Of a stretch of 64,000 nt of DNA, positions 13,408-25,400 are shown in pieces (position 1 is the first letter of the stretch; each line of letters begins with the position of its first letter). Below the pieces are notes generated by a model. It was not told where the DNA came from. It saw only the letters and a program-made list of their open reading frames with translations, and did not search any database. The position numbers and the translations under genes are program-made. This DNA comes from Acanthaster planci (lineage: Eukaryota > Echinodermata > Asteroidea > Valvatida > Acanthasteridae), in contig NW_019091629.1 in the NCBI RefSeq assembly GCF_001949145.1, positions 126,001-190,000 on the forward strand, written 5' to 3'.

Positions 13408-16400
13408 GTAAGTTTTCAAAATGCGTGCATGCCTCATTGCACACTTGTAAATATGCACACAGTCCAGGTGATCCACCTTCCAAATAATCAAGCTGTTATT
13501 TCCGTTTTACAAAAATACTCATGCTGTACATTTACATCTCCTTCTCTGGTTGATGTGGGTTGTACTTCACATTCTTAAGACCTGCCATTTTTTATTATTA
13601 TTTATTGTAATTTTTTGTTATGAACTATGAAGTATTTCTGGTAATGAAACCAAAGATTCCTCAAAAGTGCCCTTGGCACTGTAGCTCGCAAGCCTGAAGA
13701 AACCTGTAGAGAGGAGACGATGAGAAGCAGTAGATGTTTTATGATGTAGGAGGAAAACCCCAGAGGAATATTCTGGGTAAAACCCATGGAAACAGGTCCT
13801 GGATAAGGACTGAAACCCCAGTCCACATGTGGACAGAGCCAGAAATTGAGCCCGGGGCCGCAGAGGTGAAAGGCGAGGAAAGAACCACTATGCCAACATG
13901 ACTCCCCTAATCATTCCCTTGATTCATTTATTTACACGTAGTTCACAAGCCATGTAAGGGCCAAATGGGGAGCATGTTAAGATGCATTTGAGGTGACTTA
14001 TAAATGTAGGAGTTGACTCACTTCTAGTAATAGGCACTTTGCTACAGCATGTCTACCAAAATCAGAAACCTGTAGAAAGCTCTGGAAACCTGCTAATGCT
14101 CGGCACTAGTGCTGCAAGTAGGTGCCAAGTTTCGGTTCACATACGGTTCGGAAATATTTTGCCGAACTTCGGTTCAGTTGAGGTTCTGACACATACACAT
14201 AATGCACATTGAGACATCGAAGAGCACACTATGAACGAACGTGCCGTATATGTAGTGCTTCCGTTTGTAAAGTACATTCATACAAGCAATGAATCTCCAT
14301 CCCTATCCACGAGCAACTTCAATGTGAATATATTTTTTTCTAAACTGTTCCCCTAAAGTTTGTTCAGGAGTTAAAATTCCATAGAAAGTTACAGTTGGAA
14401 GTGTGACAGTTTCCGACTGTTTTGCTGACCAAAAGCGATCGTGTTTGGACCATGCTTGACTCAACAAAACGATCGGAGGATATGTGAAAACAGAAAAAAA
14501 GCATGCCCAAATGGGACTTTCCTCCTTTACCGGATACAAGATCAAATTAGACTTCAAGCAAATTGTGTTTGGGTTATTTTTCACGAAACAGATTCAACTG
14601 CCAAACCATGGCTTTTGATGTGTTCAAAGAAGAATCTTGGTATCAAGTCAGCATTCTTTCCCAGGATGGTGCCCACGTGGCCAAAGGGGTGATTTTCAAT
14701 CAGTCTTTTTCAAACGGATAAAAGCATTTTCTTATTTGCGAACAACTATCTGGCAAAATTCCGTTACAACATATTCACATTACGACTCTGATCAAACATA
14801 ATCAACAAAAGGCAAGTAAGGCCACCGCCCGAACCAAATCTGTTCACCCGCTGGAGCGCTGCACTGGCACGGCCCACCTGGTAAAATCAGTTTTCCTTCT
14901 GGAGTTGCCTTTGATCGAGCACAAGTCTGACTGTGATCAGTATCCAATCAAATTTCGTATACACGCACATGTGCCGAGTGCCAGTGCAGGACAACTCGTT
15001 ATCCATTTTTTGTTGAGTTTGCTATTTTACCACGTTTTCTTACGTGAAGACCCCTGCGCTATCAATGTCATGCCATATTAAAGCCGAACATCTGAACCGA
15101 CCAAATTGGTTCTGATCGGTTCAGTTTGAAAGTGCAATGTTTCGACAATTTTAGTTCAGTTCGCAGTTCAGCTGCAGCACTGCTTGGCACACAATTGCAT
15201 GGGTCACCAAGCAATTTGTCCTGTGCACTGCTTTTGACTGGATCTCCATCAGTTTTGATAAAAACAACATATTTTGTTGCTGAGCTACTCAGTGAAGTCA
15301 GTCCCTGACTTGGTTATGTCATACCTCAAACATACAGTGTATTCCACGATTGAACCTTGACTGGTCCAGTCACCATCACATTGCCCGTTGCTTTTTCCGT
15401 TGTTTACAAGGCATGCATGAAAGACTGCATGCAGGAGTCAAGCACACACAGCATTCTGGACTGTTACCCACGTGAAGCTTGCTTGTAGGAGCATCGCCCT
15501 AACTTCTGTATGAGCCTACCCTACATGGATTACATGTCATGAACAGATGGCAGTACATGTGCATGCTGCCTTTCCCTTGCTCCTGAAATTTCAATGGCAG
15601 CTGAATATGTGTGAGGTGTGGTAAATGAATTACATGTACAATAACATGGCTACTTTTGGTTGGATTGTCCATTTTTACATGTAGCTCCTGTTTGTATTGA
15701 AGAAAATAAAAACCCAGTTTGTCAGCTTCCGATACCTCAACAAGCTGAAAGAAGCCAGCTGGTCTCAAACCATTCGTATTATTTTACGCAGTTAGTTTTG
15801 TGCCATTTGTCCACAACAGCTAAAATCAGACGCCAAGAAGCCATTTGAAGAGGAGAAGCTTTCCCGAGTCATTACAGATGTGAGTATGCATCATCCTTGT
15901 TTGTATTGCATTCATTGTGAGGACTTGGCTCAGCGGAGACACTTGCCCAAGTACAATACTTACACAGCGTCACCTGTGCCAGTGAACATGGTGAACAGTT
16001 ACTTACCGTTAAGCTGTGGCGCGGGATAAAATGTTTCAACACCCGAGGCACTTATCACAGTACCCTTGGCTTCCCCTCACGTGCTGTGCCTTACCCCTTG
16101 GTGTTAAAACATCATAGCCCATATCACAGCAGTTAATAATTGTCTTTACACCTGTGTGTTAAATATTTTGCAGTATCACTTAACAGTCTCAAAGTTAAAT
16201 GAGATTTGAAGCTTTTCGTGATGGAGGTAGCAAGTAAACTAGATAGGTTTGCGGTAACACCATGGATATGTCTTGCTCAAAAAAGAGATATATCCATGGT
16301 GCTACCACAAACCTATCAGGGCCCTTTTCCAGTACTTGACTTCGGCTCCATCTCAGGCTTCAACTGCTTTTTTTTACTACCTGACTTTGAGGTTATAAGC

Positions 16401-19400
16401 GCAACAATAAGTCTGATAGTGCCACAAAACATCAAGTACGATGCAAAAGAGCCAAACATTACAGTACTTCAATTTAATTTAAACACTTCAGGGCCACAAT
16501 CGGGGATTGGTTTGGAAACGAAGCCTGAGACAGAGACGAAGTTGAGTATTGGAAAACGGACCTAGTCTCAAAGTTAATTGAAACAAGTGTTCCGGTCCAT
16601 TGTTGCACAGAAAGTTGTATGACTAGTGTGGACTAGGTGCAGTGTCCTATCATTTGTGTTGGTCACACGTGTCTTGCTCAAAAGCAGTATCATTACATCT
16701 TAAAAGCCAATATCGGAGGAAAATCTGTATGTCTCTTTGAGCACAGGAGACGTCATGTTGAGGAACTGTTACACAGAGACAAACTTCAGTTGTCACTGCT
16801 CTCACTAGACTTAACTGTTGACAGCTGTATGGTGAAAGTGGCAGAGGTACCAAGGAAAAATAGGGTTAGCAGTCCCTATATTTTAGTTTTGACGGTAGGA
16901 TGGGGACTAGCTTTTGATTTCATGATGGACAAAACTGATGTGTGATTTCCAACAGCGAGGGTGACATGCATTTTTGTCTTCCTGTCGTGCGTGTTCTGGA
17001 CCAATCAAAACACAGTATTCAATGTTGTAGTTGAGACCATCACAAGACCAGAAACAAGCCCATGCATAAGACCATGCACAAGATCAGTCACAAGTAACAG
17101 GGTGAACAATGACAAAGGAATGTTTTTGTTGCAGTTCATTTGAATACCTTGTGACTTGAATTCAGACTGGAGGTCTTGTGCTGGTCTTGTGAAGGTCTTA
17201 AGTGGTCTCGGCTAAAGCACTGACAGTATTCAAGGCAGATATTGCATGACAGTAGAAAGCCACTCAGAATATTCCCAGTTCATGTTTGAAAAAATTCCAC
17301 AGAATTCGTAGCGTCGCCTGTGTACTTTTCATAAACTGGTGCATGGAGAAGCAAGCATGCAGTGATGTTGCTAGGCAACAAAGCTGCCTCTTTTGTTAAC
17401 ACACTGAGCCCATTCTCTAACATCTGAATAAATAATTAAGAAAAAGTAAATAAAAGTGATGAGGCGATTAAGTTAAATATCTCTGAATATTAAATATCGC
17501 AATGACTGGGGAAGACGTGGAATCACCAACCTGCAGAACTCATCCCAGTCAATGATAAGACGGCTCAGTTACCCACAGCGCTGGATTGCTCATGTGGTAG
17601 AGCACTGGTGCTGTGTTCCTGAGGTCGCAGGTTCAAATCTTGTTTGGATTGATTTCTTTGTTTATACGAAACTTTTTGGTTGAGCAGTTACCATTATGGA
17701 TGCTGCATGGAAAGGGAGATAAATGTGCAGTGGAATAATAAAACTTGATCTCATTGTTGCAGGCCATTATAGCATCCAATGGGAAACTTACTCCAAAATT
17801 TGAATACATCCAACAGCTGCGAGAAGTTACCATGCCGTGAGTAGAACCAAGAGTTGTGTGTCATTTTTATTTCAAAAGATGAAAACTGCAAGTGATTTGT
17901 GGGAATCTGTTTTATTCACAGCTCATTGCAAACGATGCGAGATTGAAAAATTATTTTTAAAAAATCTTTTATTTGATAATTACTTAGAGCCTACATTCCT
18001 TCCCTATAAAACCTTATAGAACAAGAAGATTGAGAGAAACCCAATAATTGCTTGTTCTTGCATCATCAGAATGAAGGATCATTTTGAAGCTGTGATTACC
18101 TACAACATGTGCAAACAGCATGTTGTCCCCTCCGTTCAGTATAGGGAGCTTGAAAAAAACAAATGAAAGGAAGTGGGTGCAAAGGTTGGGCTGTGTTAGC
18201 AGACACACGTACCGGTATGTGTGTGTCTTAGACTTTTGGAGGTTAATGTGATATCTATTCTCTTGCATCTCTTTCTCTAATAGGAAAGAGGAGTCACCTC
18301 ATGTGTAAGTGCAGCTCCTACCACACAGTTCATGTACCGGTAAACCTATCAGCAATTGAAACATAAATTTGGTCTTCTCTGAAACGCACTCACACACAGT
18401 CTCCACACTCATGGCCACATTTCAAGACAGTCTCATGTACATGTAGGGAGGTTATCAAAGGACAGTTCAGTCATTTAAACAACTTCCGTCCTCATATGCA
18501 TATGTGTCTGTAAAGCAAGAGTATGCAATGGTTAGTGGCAGCACATCTGAGTACAATTGGGCATCATGGTGTTGAATACAGGTGGTAATTTGACATCACC
18601 GTGCCCATTCATTACAAACTTTCCTCACACTTTTAGACACAACAGTACACATTAATTTTGCATTGTCGTGAACATGTATGTCTTGTATATTGGTCTTCCA
18701 AGGATTTTTCATACAAAGTGTTGTTCCTGGTGGGATAAATGTACCGGTACATGTACACGTACATGTAGGTCTGGTTACCCCTAGTGTCAGCCCTTTGTGC
18801 TGAAATGTCAGGAACAGAAATGTAAACAAATATACTGAAGCAGGAGCCAGTCTCTTGAAAACCTTTGGGGGCATTTACAAACTTTTTCTCCACAGATTTC
18901 CACGTGCATGCAAATTGTGGCTGTGAAATAAGAGGAAGGATAAATGGTTATGTCAGACAGCTGTTTTAATTTCCTTTGTTTAATAAGCAGAGAATTTTTT
19001 GTGTACATCCATGTGAATGGCCAATTTCCAGTTGTCTTTTCCCCAAATTTCCATCCGTTGTGTGAGACTGAGTTGCACACTTGCCAGATCGCTTCATGCA
19101 TGACACACTCAGCTCCAGTTTGCTAGTTCTCATTCCCATATTTACCATCGGACTGTGAAAAATCACTGTACATGTATTTTGTTAATTTTTATGGACTCAA
19201 ATATCTCATTGAACAGTCCATCCATTGTCACTTTGTGAAGTTAATTGCTTTTGCTCGTTTTTATAGTCTGATGTGTTAATGTTTTCTGTGGCAGTGTTTC
19301 TCGGGCAATGGCAAAGTGCATGTCTGGTTGCCTTTTATCTGTAGCCACTTTTCCAAAAATGCTCTGACTTTCTGTTTAAATGTTATGTGTTAATAGAAAA

Positions 19401-22400
19401 GGAGGTTAAAAAGCCCTGTACGTGTGTACTTGTGTGTTGTCTAAGTTCAAACATCCTTTTTAAATGAATGCCTTGCCCTGTGTGTTAATGTCTCATTTTA
19501 CCCTTTCTCAAGTGTGACATGTACATGTACAACATGCATCTAGTAATAAAAATGATTTGCATGGGTCCTTTGAACAACTGGTTATTAAATCACACAATGC
19601 AGGTCACTGACTTTATCTCATGAGACTCGATCACTCTAAACCCACAGAAACAATAAAACTCTCCCTGTAGTATAGGTCAGGTTTTGTTATGCTTGGTTCC
19701 TTTGAGTCACAACGGTAAAGGTCCTTGCATTTTTAATGAGAAATCTGCATTTAAACACTTCTGTTGTCAAGCACTGACTTTCGCTAGGATCTGAAAGTAC
19801 ACGCTTGCTTGGGAAAAACCAGGCACCACGTGTGCACTTGTTGGGACTGCTCTCCACAGATGCATTCTTCTAAAGTTTGCACTCTTTATGCTTAACAGGG
19901 CAGTGAAACTGCGACTTGCTTAGAAGTTGTCAAGTATACATACTGCCCCTCAGTTGCGAGAGCTGATGAGGGAAGAGGTCTTTATTAAGCTTAGCATTCA
20001 TTTTGAATCCCCCAACGTGGTGACCAGCAAAATCACCATCGCATTGGTTCATAATACCCTGTTCTTGACTCTGCTCCCTCAATTAATTAATTCTTTTCTA
20101 TGTGCGTGCTAATTAATATTCATAAATACCTCAGACAGTCTCCCTATTCAACAACGTGCAACTTGACCATGTATTAACATTTCATAATGCCCGCTGAGAA
20201 GTGATAATGCCCGCTGTGTAAATCACGCTCTGGCACCTGGATACAAGACAGTTTAATTGATTCTAATTGGTCTAGAGTGTGTGTAAACGTGGCTTGATTG
20301 CAGCGTGCACACCCATTGGACAATTTGCAAAAGGAATATTCCATAAAATGGATGGGGGTGTCCGGGAAAATGAAAGTAAAATTCTAGAACAAAATTGCTG
20401 GAATTCCATCATATATTGACTTCTTTTGACTATGAATGGGAATAAATATGTGCTTGGCGGGTCTTAAGGTAACATTAAAGACCAGCTCTGGACACTGAAT
20501 GCCGATAATGCCTGAGCTGCAGCCATGTCCATTCTCCTGAGCCAGTCTTAAACGCATGTTTAAAACCAGCTAAGCACAACTTTATTCCCGTATAATAATT
20601 CAAGAGATTTGAAATTCACACTTTGAATTTTTCTACAAGTTGGGGTACAGAGTATCTGTTGGTATTGGGCTGTCACCAAAGACAAAGGTACATATACGCA
20701 TTCCAGACTTGCTTACTTTCATGCTTTACTGTCTTCATACCTACGGATTGATTTTTAGGTACCAGTTGTCAGACTTCATGGTCATGTTCTCAAAACAACA
20801 TTTAAACAGTGAGAGGATGATATACAACGTACATGTATGTGTTTGTTACTGTCAACAGCTTTGTTTCCTACTGAAGGAACCATTCAATACTTTTACAAGT
20901 CGCTTCGATTACAGTGGTGTACACGGCATTGTTTTCTTATGGTACATTTGTATGTAAAGATTATGCAGTGCATAACCCATCATTTCAATTTTACTAAAGT
21001 ATATTTCACACGTGTACGTCTTCGATACGCAGTCAAATATAAATGGGCTCATTTCAGTCCAATTACTTTTTTTTTTCAAAATGTCAGTTACATGTCACGC
21101 TCATTGGTCATGTCATCTGTTAAACTTAAGCATCGGATTTACACATGATACGTGTATGTGTAAACTTATGTACATTTGTTTCTGTGCTCAAAACACCACA
21201 ACTTTAATCATGTGCAAAAGTATAAAGCAAATCATACCAAATTTTGTGTTCAAAATTCTAAAAACAATTTCAACTTTGAATTCTTTGTTTGAAGTATAAG
21301 TGCTTTGTACATGATTCAGGGAAGTATTTATGTTGTTAATGGCACAGTACACAGCTCAGAGTGGGAAAAATAAAAGGGTATAAAGACACCGAACCACTGA
21401 ACAGATAGAGGTTTTGTGTAAGGATTGTCCACCACCAAATAATACAAAGACATGATGTTTGAACTGGGAGGTTCATTTTTGAATGCACATGTGTGAGTAG
21501 AGTATACATTTGGATAACAATTCATCACACAGAGGGCTCACTGAAGCCAATTACGACAGGAGAGAAATTGAGGAATGTCTCAAAATGTGGGAAAAATTTC
21601 CATTCTCATCAGAATGTCCCTTCATGGAAAACTGTGGTAACACGTATCAGGCAGGAATTAGCTGCATCTCCAGTAGGAACAGGCCATCCCCAAGTCAGCT
21701 TGCGCGTACACAATAGACCAGTGTTCCCTATGGGGAATATGCATTTTTCGAAGAAGGAACGGTGGCCGTTCCTGATTGGAACCAACAGAGTTTTCCGTGG
21801 AGCGTTCTTCGGTGTTAATGGCTTTTAGGACGTGATCCCTGATCACTACATGGACCTGCACATACAAAACATTTCATTCACAAGTAAATAATACATGTAC
21901 TGCATTCTTGTCGACAGCGTTTCTGTTCTTTCCTTTTCTTGCAACAGAGTGGTCCCGTCCTCATTCGGTGCAGAAAAACAGAGGGTTTTGCTGATGGGTT
22001 CTGGCCACATGGCTGAGCCCATTGTAGAATACCTGACAAGGAATGGCGGAGTTGCAGTTACGATAGGTACGTAATACAATGGTATGGTTGCTTTCGGCAC
22101 GTCGTCAAAACCAGAGTGGTTACCTACTTTTCCACTTCTAGGTTTCCTGCCAGGTATGAAGATATTTGATGGAAATAATGCTGCCCACTACAAACACTGG
22201 ACATCAAATACTATCTAAAGTTTTCAACAATCAGAGTTTGTACGAGTTAAGGTATTCGGAAAGTACACACTGAGTACTTCTGAGTTAGAGTGCGTCTGTC
22301 ACAAAAGTTTGATTAAAATATTTTCAAATATCTAAAGTCACCACTAACTTTTTTCTCTGACATTAACTTTATTTGCTATGCACTAGCAATGCTTCGGTCA

Positions 22401-25400
22401 CTTTGATTCGGTTCAGTGCGTAGTAGTGAACAAAGTACATGTACCTAAGTACCTGGCAAGTACTCAACTGGAAGCAGGGCAAGGGGTTTTCTGATCGAAA
22501 TCGGTTGACTGAGGAATCAGATCTGTAACCATCACATTATGTGTTCCAGAGACACTCAACTACCCAGCTGCCCGGCTATGTACATGTACGTACTCATGCT
22601 TTAGTTTTCAGCATGTGTACACCTGTTTAAACATGATACAAACAATAGAAAAGACTATTGTGTTTTTCACAGCCAAGTACATGTATTTTAAAACTCATTT
22701 TAAGTCAATACTTAAATGTGAAGTTACATGTCCATTATGTACGGGGTACACGTTCTGCTGTTGACTCCTCATTTGCCAACACATGACTTATGAACCACAC
22801 TGCGTCACTGTTAATGTGTCAGGATGTCAACAATTTGTACGGCACTGATATTGTCTTCTTGTTTGTTTACAGCATCTGCTGACAAGCCTGAGGCAGACGC
22901 TCTGGCCGCCAAGTACGACGGCACCAACTCGCTCTACCTGAATGTTGCCAGGCACACAGACCAGACAGAAAAGGCCGTTCAGGAGCATGATATTGTTATC
23001 AGGTGAAATAGGCCAGTCCCTTCAAGTTTAGTCTGGGTGCTAGTCGGGAGATGTTGTATATGGAACTGCCCTAAGAATGAAGATTTATGCCAAGAAAGTC
23101 TTACCAAGGAATGACTCTGGAACAAACTCTAACAGGGTGTCGGCTAGATTTTAAGGGTTATGTGCTCAGGGCAGGCTCACAGGATGCCAAGTACTTTTTT
23201 TTCTACTTCCATTAATTGAACATTATGCTGTTTTTGTGGACGTTGTGTGGTATTCTAATCAACAAAGCTACAGAACACCCCATTTAATATAGTTGAACAA
23301 TTATTTTCACATAGATCAGACAATCTGGTGTCAGAATAAAAAAAACTGTTCTTGATTGATTGAGATGGGAAAGAATCTGGCTCGTTGCTGCAGTACATAC
23401 CCAGGGCTTTGGTAACACATAAAGTGCCGAGTGGAAGGCAGTACACTAATTGTGTCTGCTAAGTCACATGACCTGTAGTGGATATCAAACATCAGTGAAC
23501 ATAGTGTCTTCCCATAGCAAAGTGTCATCATGAAGCGTCATTATAAAGCTAACAGTCGGTAATGTAGTCAGACTACTGATGCGCTGAACACTCTACTGGA
23601 ATTGGCTTTCTTGTTTAGTTGGCCACACTTTTGACACACTGTGCTGTGGAAGGATGCTGTATTTGTTGATGTTTGATACCCACCATAGGTCATGTGACTT
23701 TGCTGGCAGAATTGGTCTGTTAAAATCAGTTCCACAGCTAATAACATGATTGTTCTATTCCAAGTGAGATTACACTAACATTGTACATTTGGCTTTTTGG
23801 TTGTGTTTTTGCATCATGTACATATAGTATGCTGCCATACAAGCTCCACCCCCAAGTGGCCGAGAAGTGTGTGGCCTACAAGAAGAACATGGTGACTGCC
23901 AGCTATGCCAGCCCTGAGATGAGAGCCCTTCAGCAGGGGTAAGTTTGGGTACCAGATTGGCATGCTGATTTTTTTTTATGTTAGACATTTTCTCGGTGAA
24001 ACAAGTTTCTACTATAGAGCTATTTTAAAGACTGTTGTCAACAAGTACCCATATATTTGCAACCAATGAAAACCTGCCTTTGGATATGACCTTCCATGGA
24101 CATTTTTCAAACTTTCCTAACCTTGATTTGGCTATTGCTGTAAATTCTTGCTTCCGCTTGCATTTTATATCAGTGTAGTATCTTTATGGAGCAACATGTT
24201 TGTGACCTTGTGGGTTGGAAAGATGTTTTTTCTGCTTCTTCAGGAGGTTTTTGTCCTGTGTGTTTTATTTTGAAACAAAAACTTACATTTCTCGACATTT
24301 TTATTATTATGATGGGGTTTTATTAAAATCATCAAAACAGCCAAAAAGGCTGAATTGCACATGATTTTTACAAGATACATTGCGAGACAGGAAAAATATA
24401 AATTAATATAATGTAAATAAACCGGATATATTTATAAAGACATATACTGTACAATTATAAAACAAATTATTAAAACGATGAACCAGCAAGTCTGCCCCCC
24501 TCCCCGCACATGAATTTTTACTCAATTGTAAATAAAAATTTGAATGGTCACATTGAGCTTAGTCCTATAAGTGCCAGGTTATTTTGGCCCTCACAGCCAG
24601 GGTGGCAGATTCCATCCCCCAGGACTCAACTTGGCATGGATTTAGAGACAATCCTTACCATCACAAACGTGAAGTTTGATTTCAATTAGACATGTAGTTT
24701 TGTTGTTGCATTTATTTGAAGTTCAAGGCTACGTACGTGCCAGCACGTGTGTATTGAGCAACACAGTGGAAAAAGTATACAACTGTGGCCGAACCGTCTC
24801 AGAAAAGTGCATGCTACTGGTACATAAGAACGATATGTCCAAATTTTGTAAAATTGGTGTCAAAATGACTTAAAGAGTTACTCTAAATTCTTGAGGGGTC
24901 GACTCCTGAAAAAAAAAAATGCACCAAGGCAATATCAGGAAAAATGGTGGGGGGTGGGTGGTGATTTCCCCCTCCAGCTCTTTTAATGTTGAGTGACAAA
25001 TATCTGTTTCCACCTCCAGTGCATTGGATGCTGGTGTCACATTACTCAACGAGATTGGCTTAGACCCCGGCATTGACCACATGCTAGCCATGGAATGCTT
25101 CCACAATGCCAAAGCAGAAGGTGGCAAGGTAAGACATGTCGATGGTTGCCTTTACTGGAGTGAACTAGAGGAAACGCATGCACGTAATTGAATTCTCAAA
25201 GCCGCGTCCACCAACCTGTGAAATTGGCCTGGTGCAGTTTACCTCTGTCCGTATTTTGTCATACATGTCTGGCCAAAATTGCTGAAGTTATGCAACAGTT
25301 AGTCCACACAGGGCACTGTGCCACTGACCATTAACTCTTGTCACGAGTACCAGCCAGAATATCATGTACAGGTAGGGTGTATTGTTTGTGACTGCCTCCC

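Noticed and set aside
17577-17645. tRNA gene
   Set aside because: A- and B-box-like words are present but the acceptor and anticodon stems do not pair. Treated as a SINE head.
21012-21299. Overlapping + strand frames of 95-105 codons in AASS intron 11
   Set aside because: AT-rich composition, with no motif or splice signals in phase with exons 11 and 12.
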